Shown piece by piece: positions 16,914-21,522 of a stretch of 21,522 nucleotides of DNA. Source of the stretch: Stephanodiscus triporus (Eukaryota > Bacillariophyta > Thalassiosirophyceae > Thalassiosirales > Thalassiosiraceae); assembly GCA_036939755.1 (NCBI GenBank), contig JALLAZ010000232.1, positions 1 to 21,522 of the forward strand. The letters run 5' to 3'. Numbering within the stretch: position 1 is the stretch's first letter; each line of letters opens with the position of its first letter. Both the position numbers and the translations under genes were made by a program. The notes under the pieces were generated by a model, which was not told the DNA's origin, searched no databases, and saw nothing but the letters and a program-made list of their open reading frames with translations.

Positions 16914-19208
16914 ATGACGCGGCGACCAAACATTGTGCTAATAATTACAGACCAAGAGCGGTCTCACAAGCATTGGCCACGGGGCTGGGCTGAAAAGAAC
17001 TTGCCCACCTATTATGATCGTTTAATTCGATGCGTAGGACGGGAGGATCGATCATCGGTGTCGTTTCCGAACGCCTATACGGCCACCACTGAATGCTGTC
17101 CTTCTCGTGCCTCGCTCTTGACCTCGTCGTACCCTACAGAACATGGCGTGAAGACAACTCCGGGATCATTGGATCCGAGATCGGATCTGGGCTTGGAGGA
17201 TCTGGCCGGCGACAAGGATGAATCCGACGTAACGAAGCGTCAACGTCCGAATCTTTTGCGACTTCTCTCAGAAGTACAGGGGTACGATGTCGGATGGAAG
17301 GGCAAATGGCATTTATCTCACCACTTCTCCTCCGGCTCCATGGGTGAATCGTCTATTCTGAAGTGGTACGGAGCAACTTCTCCGTGGAATCCACCCGACG
17401 CTGGTCATTCCCTTTCTCACTCGGCCACATTGGGGGGAGGGAGGAAATACAATCACGATGGGCGATTCTTGAGGGGTCTGAAAAAGAGGTTCGATACAAA
17501 AGATAAAAATAATGATGTTGCGTTCGCTGCAGTGAAGAAGCTGGTTGATCCATACCACCGCAGTTCGGATGGCGATTCTGATGATAGTAGTAAAGGATCG
17601 CAAGACGACGAGGAGGATGAGGAGGAGTGCATATTTGACTTCCTTGCAAAGCACACGCTTTCTGTCAACGATCAACAACCATCTGATGCAAATCCATTCT
17701 TCCTAATTGCCTCCCTCGTCAATCCGCACGATGTCTGGGCATCATCCTGTTTTTCGCACCTCACCGATGAAGAATTCTTCAAGGAGACTGGGTATCACCC
17801 GAGTGAGTTCGAATCGATTCCGATCGACTTGCCGCCCAATCACAAGGATGATTTGTCGACGAAGCCTTTAATACAGAGCCTATTGCATCGTCATTACGCC
17901 TTTGGCGATTTGTCTGATGAGATCGATCAATCAAAAGGACAGCAGCAAAGTCATGCGTTAAGGTATATTCGATTTTACGCATTTCTACACAAGATTGTAG
18001 ATGCCGAAATCGGATCACTCCTGGATGCATTAGATGCAACAGGGCAAATGGACAATACCATCATCATAAGGATGGCAGATCACGGAGAGCAAGCACTGAG
18101 TCATGGATTGAGAGAGAAGAGGCACCAATGCTATGAGGAGACGATGGGCATCCCTCTCATTATCAACTACCCTACGGTTTTGTTTGATGATGCAGATGTC
18201 GGCAAAACGTCCAGCTCCAAAATGGTTGTCACCAGCTTGGTTTCATCAATTGACGTTCTCCCTACAATAGCTGAGCTGGCTGGAATCGACTGGACTTCTT
18301 ATCACTATCGAGGAAAGTCACTTGTTCCCTTTTTAAGGAATGACAACGCAAGTTATGGCTTTGATAAGAAACATGATGAAATCCTATTCACGTTTGATGA
18401 GCCTTTGGCTCCTCCTGGCGTCCCTGGCTTCGTTCGATGCATACGCACACCTGATATTAAATACGCTGTGTACTTTACTATCGATGGCCAAGTTGTTGAG
18501 TATGAAATGTACAATTTAAGTACAGATCCGTACGAGCAGGCGAATTTGTGCGGACCAGATATGGAGCCCGATGATCGCTGGTATTATTACCATGAGCGGC
18601 TGACTCAATTGATGTTGAAAATGGGGGCAGTTCCATCAGAGTTTGATTGGGAAATGACCAAGCCACAAATGTACGGCGACGAGGACGAGGACGATACGCG
18701 ACGGCCACTCACGATGAACATTATGATGAGGAAAAAGAACAAGGCGAACGAGCTCTTTTCACAGGGAAATTACCAACACGCTGCAATCCACTACACCAAA
18801 GCTCTCCAATATTGCGCTGAATTTGTCAACTCGTCCCCTTCGGTGGAAGAGAAGGCGAAGGATGTGCGGCTGTCGCTGTACCTGAATTTGGCATTAGCAT
18901 ACATCAAGCTTGACAAGTTCGACGACGCTATGCTTCCCTGCGACGACGCGTTGAAGCTCGACGCTACAAACGTCAAGGCCCTGTACCGGAGGGCAACCGT
19001 GCTTTATCAGAAGCATAATTTTGTAGATGCAATGAAGGACCTTGCTGAGGCTGGGAGACTGGCCCCCGAGGACAAGGCGATCAGAAAGCTACTGGGGCTG
19101 GTCGATCACGAGATTGCAAAGCAGAAGAAGGTGGAGAAGGCAATGGCACAGAAGATGTTTGGGATAGACCAAACGACACAAACAAAAACAGTTAATACAG
19201 CGATTTAG
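16914..19208 (+). CDS. Type I sulfatase fused to a C-terminal TPR domain
   Basis: 764 residues from ATG 16914. Type I sulfatases hydrolyse sulfate esters using a formylglycine made from the Cys of CxPSR. The order is RPNIVLIITDQ (metal site, 4-14), TECCPSRASLLTS (nucleophile Cys61), KGKWHLS (129-135), PFFLIASLVNPHD (261-273), RMADHGEQ (386-393; Asp389 and His390 bind metal) and a C-terminal region with YRGKSLVPFL. An acidic insert (about 219-238) interrupts the domain. Residues 601-750 form three TPR units of the FKBP/immunophilin type (KKNKANELFSQGNY, LYLNLALAYIKLDKFDDA, NVKALYRRA) and keep the Lys, Asn, Lys and Arg that form a carboxylate clamp for Hsp70/Hsp90 tails. The fusion is continuous, with no stop or splice between the parts. 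No signal peptide follows this ATG, though an upstream ATG-less frame is hydrophobic, so a missed 5' exon is possible. Substrate unknown. Confidence 0.9.
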   Translation: MTRRPNIVLIITDQERSHKHWPRGWAEKNLPTYYDRLIRCVGREDRSSVSFPNAYTATTECCPSRASLLTSSYPTEHGVKTTPGSLDPRSDLGLEDLAGDKDESDVTKRQRPNLLRLLSEVQGYDVGWKGKWHLSHHFSSGSMGESSILKWYGATSPWNPPDAGHSLSHSATLGGGRKYNHDGRFLRGLKKRFDTKDKNNDVAFAAVKKLVDPYHRSSDGDSDDSSKGSQDDEEDEEECIFDFLAKHTLSVNDQQPSDANPFFLIASLVNPHDVWASSCFSHLTDEEFFKETGYHPSEFESIPIDLPPNHKDDLSTKPLIQSLLHRHYAFGDLSDEIDQSKGQQQSHALRYIRFYAFLHKIVDAEIGSLLDALDATGQMDNTIIIRMADHGEQALSHGLREKRHQCYEETMGIPLIINYPTVLFDDADVGKTSSSKMVVTSLVSSIDVLPTIAELAGIDWTSYHYRGKSLVPFLRNDNASYGFDKKHDEILFTFDEPLAPPGVPGFVRCIRTPDIKYAVYFTIDGQVVEYEMYNLSTDPYEQANLCGPDMEPDDRWYYYHERLTQLMLKMGAVPSEFDWEMTKPQMYGDEDEDDTRRPLTMNIMMRKKNKANELFSQGNYQHAAIHYTKALQYCAEFVNSSPSVEEKAKDVRLSLYLNLALAYIKLDKFDDAMLPCDDALKLDATNVKALYRRATVLYQKHNFVDAMKDLAEAGRLAPEDKAIRKLLGLVDHEIAKQKKVEKAMAQKMFGIDQTTQTKTVNTAI

Positions 19209-19657
19209 TAGGGCGAATGATTTTCGGGGAAGTCATTTCTTGAACTCGTTTACAGATAGTCGACTTCCCCCCCCCCTCTAAACTGGGATTGACTAGCGCT
19301 TGGGGAATGCGATTTCTCTGGAGACTAAACAGGGACGGCTGGATGGGCCTGTTCTGTGAGTAACAAATTGTTCCATATCCATCAACAGTCGGGAAAGTGA
19401 TCCGTTGCCCAGGGAAGCGACGCACCTGCCTCTTCAACGAAAAAAATTAACGATGTTCTAATAATACTATTCCCACGTATAGGGCACGAAATAGCGTCAA
19501 ACACAACACACCACGCACGCACCACACAGCATTTTGGCCGAGAGAAAGAGTCCCCCCCGCGCCCCGCCTCCGCGCCCGCCGCCCGCCGCCGTTCCTCGCC
19601 CTCGCCAGTACACTCCATCCACACGATCTCAGACACCGATTGATAATTCCTACCACC
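19209..19657. other. Intergenic region between sulfatase and phosphotransferase genes
   Basis: It holds the 3' UTR of the sulfatase gene and the promoter and 5' UTR of the next gene. A C run occurs near 19267-19276, and a C/G-rich pyrimidine tract at about 19548-19610 lies just ahead of the phosphotransferase start. No gene was seen on either strand. Confidence 0.5.
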
Positions 19658-21007
19658 ATGGCTAAGGATGACCACAAGACCTCCGTCAATGGCCGCAAGA
19701 TCGCCGTGCCCGGAAGCAAAAAGGCGACCACAGATGATTTCGACGACGGCGGAGACGAACCGCGAGACGAAACTCTCACATCCTGCCTCATCTCCGAGCC
19801 CCCGGTAGAGACCGGCAATATCTCTCTCCACGGCCTCCACTTCATCGCCAATCACAAGTACCGCCCAAGCGAATATACGCATCTCGACAACCTCCTGAAT
19901 CCGATGTGGACCTACCTCACCGAGCTCCTTCCCCTTTGGTTGGCGCCCAACACGGTGACGTCCATCGGCGGTCTGCACTGCGGGTTGGCGTACGCCCTCC
20001 TTTGGCGGCACGCCCCCGATTTCGACGAGGACCCGCCCGACTGGGTGGTCTTCCTCGCCGGGTGGTGCATCGTGGCGTACTACACGCTCGATTGCATGGA
20101 CGGGAAGCAGGCCCGTAGGACGGGCAGCAGCAGTCCCCTCGGACAGTTGTTCGACCACGGCTTCGACTGCATCTGCACCCTCTTCTTCATTTCCACGGTG
20201 GGATCTTACCTGATGATCGGGGGGACGTACTGGATCGTCATCTTTCAGACGACACTCCAGCTCGCGTTCTTCATGGCCCAGTGGGAGGAGTACCACACCC
20301 ACGTCCTGCCCCACTGCGCGGGGAAATGGTGCGGGGTCACTGAGGTGAATTATGCCATGGGAGTGTACACGATCGCGAACAGCTTCATAGATCGGGTGGC
20401 CTTCTACCAGAGGCCGATGGAGGAGGTGCTGGCGCCGATTGGCGATTCCTTGTCGCGAATACTTCCCGCCGTCGTGAGGGATTTGGAACTACGGTACTTC
20501 TTGATGGCGAATTGGTTCGTCATGTCCGGGATACTGATAATTCTATCCCTCAAACGGGTGATGCTCCATCCGATCATTGCAGGCGACGGCTCCCTGTCCT
20601 CCAGAGAAGTTCGATCGAGGCGATTCAACGCCATTTCGAAACTCGCGTCGCCGGTGGTCCTGTGCGCGGCGGCCCTACTTGTGCCGCCCGGCGCGATACG
20701 AACGCGGTATCTGTCCGTGACGCTCGGGCTAGCATTTTCCATACTCACGAAGAAGATGATCGTCTTCAGCATGGCCAAGATGGCGTTCGCGGCTGTGCAG
20801 TGGGATGTCTTCCCGCTCTTGCTTGCGTCGTTGTGGATACGATTCGATTCGAGGTTAACCCGAATAGGAGCGGATTCCATCCTGGGCACGTTATGCCTGT
20901 GTTACACATTTCGACTTTTGAGGTGGGTGAATGTGACAATTGATCAAATATGTGAGAAGTTAGATATATACTGCTTCAGGCTCAAGAAGAAGAAGAGGGA
21001 GGATTAA
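19658..21007 (+). CDS. CDP-alcohol phosphotransferase (ethanolamine-/cholinephosphotransferase type)
   Basis: 449 residues. Such enzymes transfer phosphoethanolamine or phosphocholine from its CDP form to diacylglycerol, the last step of the Kennedy pathway, in ER or Golgi membranes. The signature D-G-x2-A-R-x8-G-x3-D-x3-D is complete: D148, G149, A152, R153, G162, D166 and D170. Upstream, NHKYRPSEYTHLDNLLNPMW and APNTVTSIGG match eukaryotic CEPT1/EPT1 proteins. Several hydrophobic segments follow (about 172-205, a central pair, and a C-terminal group), and the end is basic (KKKKRED). The start is ATG 19658 in the strong context ACCACCATGG; there is no earlier in-frame ATG. Length matches the family at about 400-450 residues. 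Whether choline or ethanolamine is the substrate cannot be told. No intron is needed. Confidence 0.93.
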   Translation: MAKDDHKTSVNGRKIAVPGSKKATTDDFDDGGDEPRDETLTSCLISEPPVETGNISLHGLHFIANHKYRPSEYTHLDNLLNPMWTYLTELLPLWLAPNTVTSIGGLHCGLAYALLWRHAPDFDEDPPDWVVFLAGWCIVAYYTLDCMDGKQARRTGSSSPLGQLFDHGFDCICTLFFISTVGSYLMIGGTYWIVIFQTTLQLAFFMAQWEEYHTHVLPHCAGKWCGVTEVNYAMGVYTIANSFIDRVAFYQRPMEEVLAPIGDSLSRILPAVVRDLELRYFLMANWFVMSGILIILSLKRVMLHPIIAGDGSLSSREVRSRRFNAISKLASPVVLCAAALLVPPGAIRTRYLSVTLGLAFSILTKKMIVFSMAKMAFAAVQWDVFPLLLASLWIRFDSRLTRIGADSILGTLCLCYTFRLLRWVNVTIDQICEKLDIYCFRLKKKKRED

Positions 21008-21522
21008 TGGGATTATTCATGAAATGACTTTGCGGTCACAAGTGATAGATCCTGATAAGCATACTTTGTGCATTACTCTAATGCATTAAAAGGAATTAGA
21101 TAACATCTTTGAAGTAGGAAATTCTTTGGCCCCACTTTTCTAACAGTGGATAACATCACAGCTTGACCCCAATTCATTCCAAGCATTCTAATGCAAAGCT
21201 TCACCTAAAGGGATCTGTTTTCCAGTGGACTAAGCATTTTATTGGGTTGGTAATATTATAAGTAAGTGTTTCTCCAAACTGGGAGTTTTTCTATGACATG
21301 ACTTTACTACTTCGTGTGAGGCTCTGAATAATAATCTAATCATCAACCAACCAAATGTGGGTCTCACCACCCGGTTAGTCTTCACATGCACCGACTCCTC
21401 TCTAAAAAGAATGTATGTATCTCCTTGTTGGTCCGAAGTTAGGGTCATTATGGCACCCTTAGCCGGCGTACCTTAGAGCACCCTAAAAGGTCTGAAAAAT
21501 GACCCCCCAAGGAAAAGTAAGA
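21008..21522. other. Downstream intergenic region, no gene seen
   Basis: AT-rich sequence after the phosphotransferase stop, which should hold its 3' UTR. Short motif pairs occur (GATAACATC twice near 21100-21155, CTAATGCA twice, and GGGTCATT near 21442 with its inverse AATGACCC near 21496), but none is long enough to call an element. Confidence 0.45.

Noticed and set aside
1..21522. CRISPR arrays, rRNA genes or bacterial operons
   Set aside because: No regularly spaced repeats with unique spacers, no rRNA motifs, and the genes have introns and eukaryotic-type start contexts.

Overview
The window looks like nuclear DNA of a photosynthetic stramenopile, most likely a diatom. Three things point that way. 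The genes are eukaryotic, with short GT-AG introns (97 and 77 bp, both solved here). One protein starts with a hydrophobic signal ending in an 'ASAF-like' GIAF site, as on diatom plastid-targeted proteins. Two decayed stretches resemble repeat families I remember from diatom genomes. The species cannot be named from sequence alone.

Layout. At 2-376 is the 3' end of a PP2C phosphatase gene (+), cut by the window start. It faces a full PP2C paralogue (- strand, 981-2564) tail to tail. The full copy contains a one-base N gap flanked by a 17-bp exact duplication, probably an unmerged contig overlap. From 2565 to 5297 there are no intact genes. That stretch holds a foldback (MITE-like) element at 3428-3707 and the C-terminal remnant of what looks like a 5'-truncated retroelement (4038-4730, -) bracketed by 15-bp direct repeats.

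A three-exon MutS2-type gene (5298-9281, -) follows. It has a MutS core, a complete ATPase and a C-terminal Smr domain, a probable plastid-targeting leader, and very large low-complexity inserts built on triplet repeats. From 9282 to 13044 lies a repeat-rich desert: a tRNA-like 5' half, an imperfect inverted duplication of about 650 bp per arm, a 940-bp unit with 22-24 bp terminal inverted repeats, strong hairpins, and a decayed Cys-rich tandem-repeat gene.

The right side is gene-dense. An insulysin-type M16 metallopeptidase (13045-16746, -) has one in-frame TAG and a C-terminal membrane anchor. It is divergent, across a short shared promoter, from a sulfatase fused to an FKBP-like TPR domain (16914-19208, +). 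A CDP-alcohol phosphotransferase of the CEPT1/EPT1 type (19658-21007, +) comes next.

The genes do not form a pathway; this is ordinary eukaryotic gene order. The most unusual items are the sulfatase-TPR fusion, the plastid-type MutS2 with inserts in its N-terminal region, the in-frame stop in the peptidase, and the nested inverted-repeat elements at 10-12 kb.
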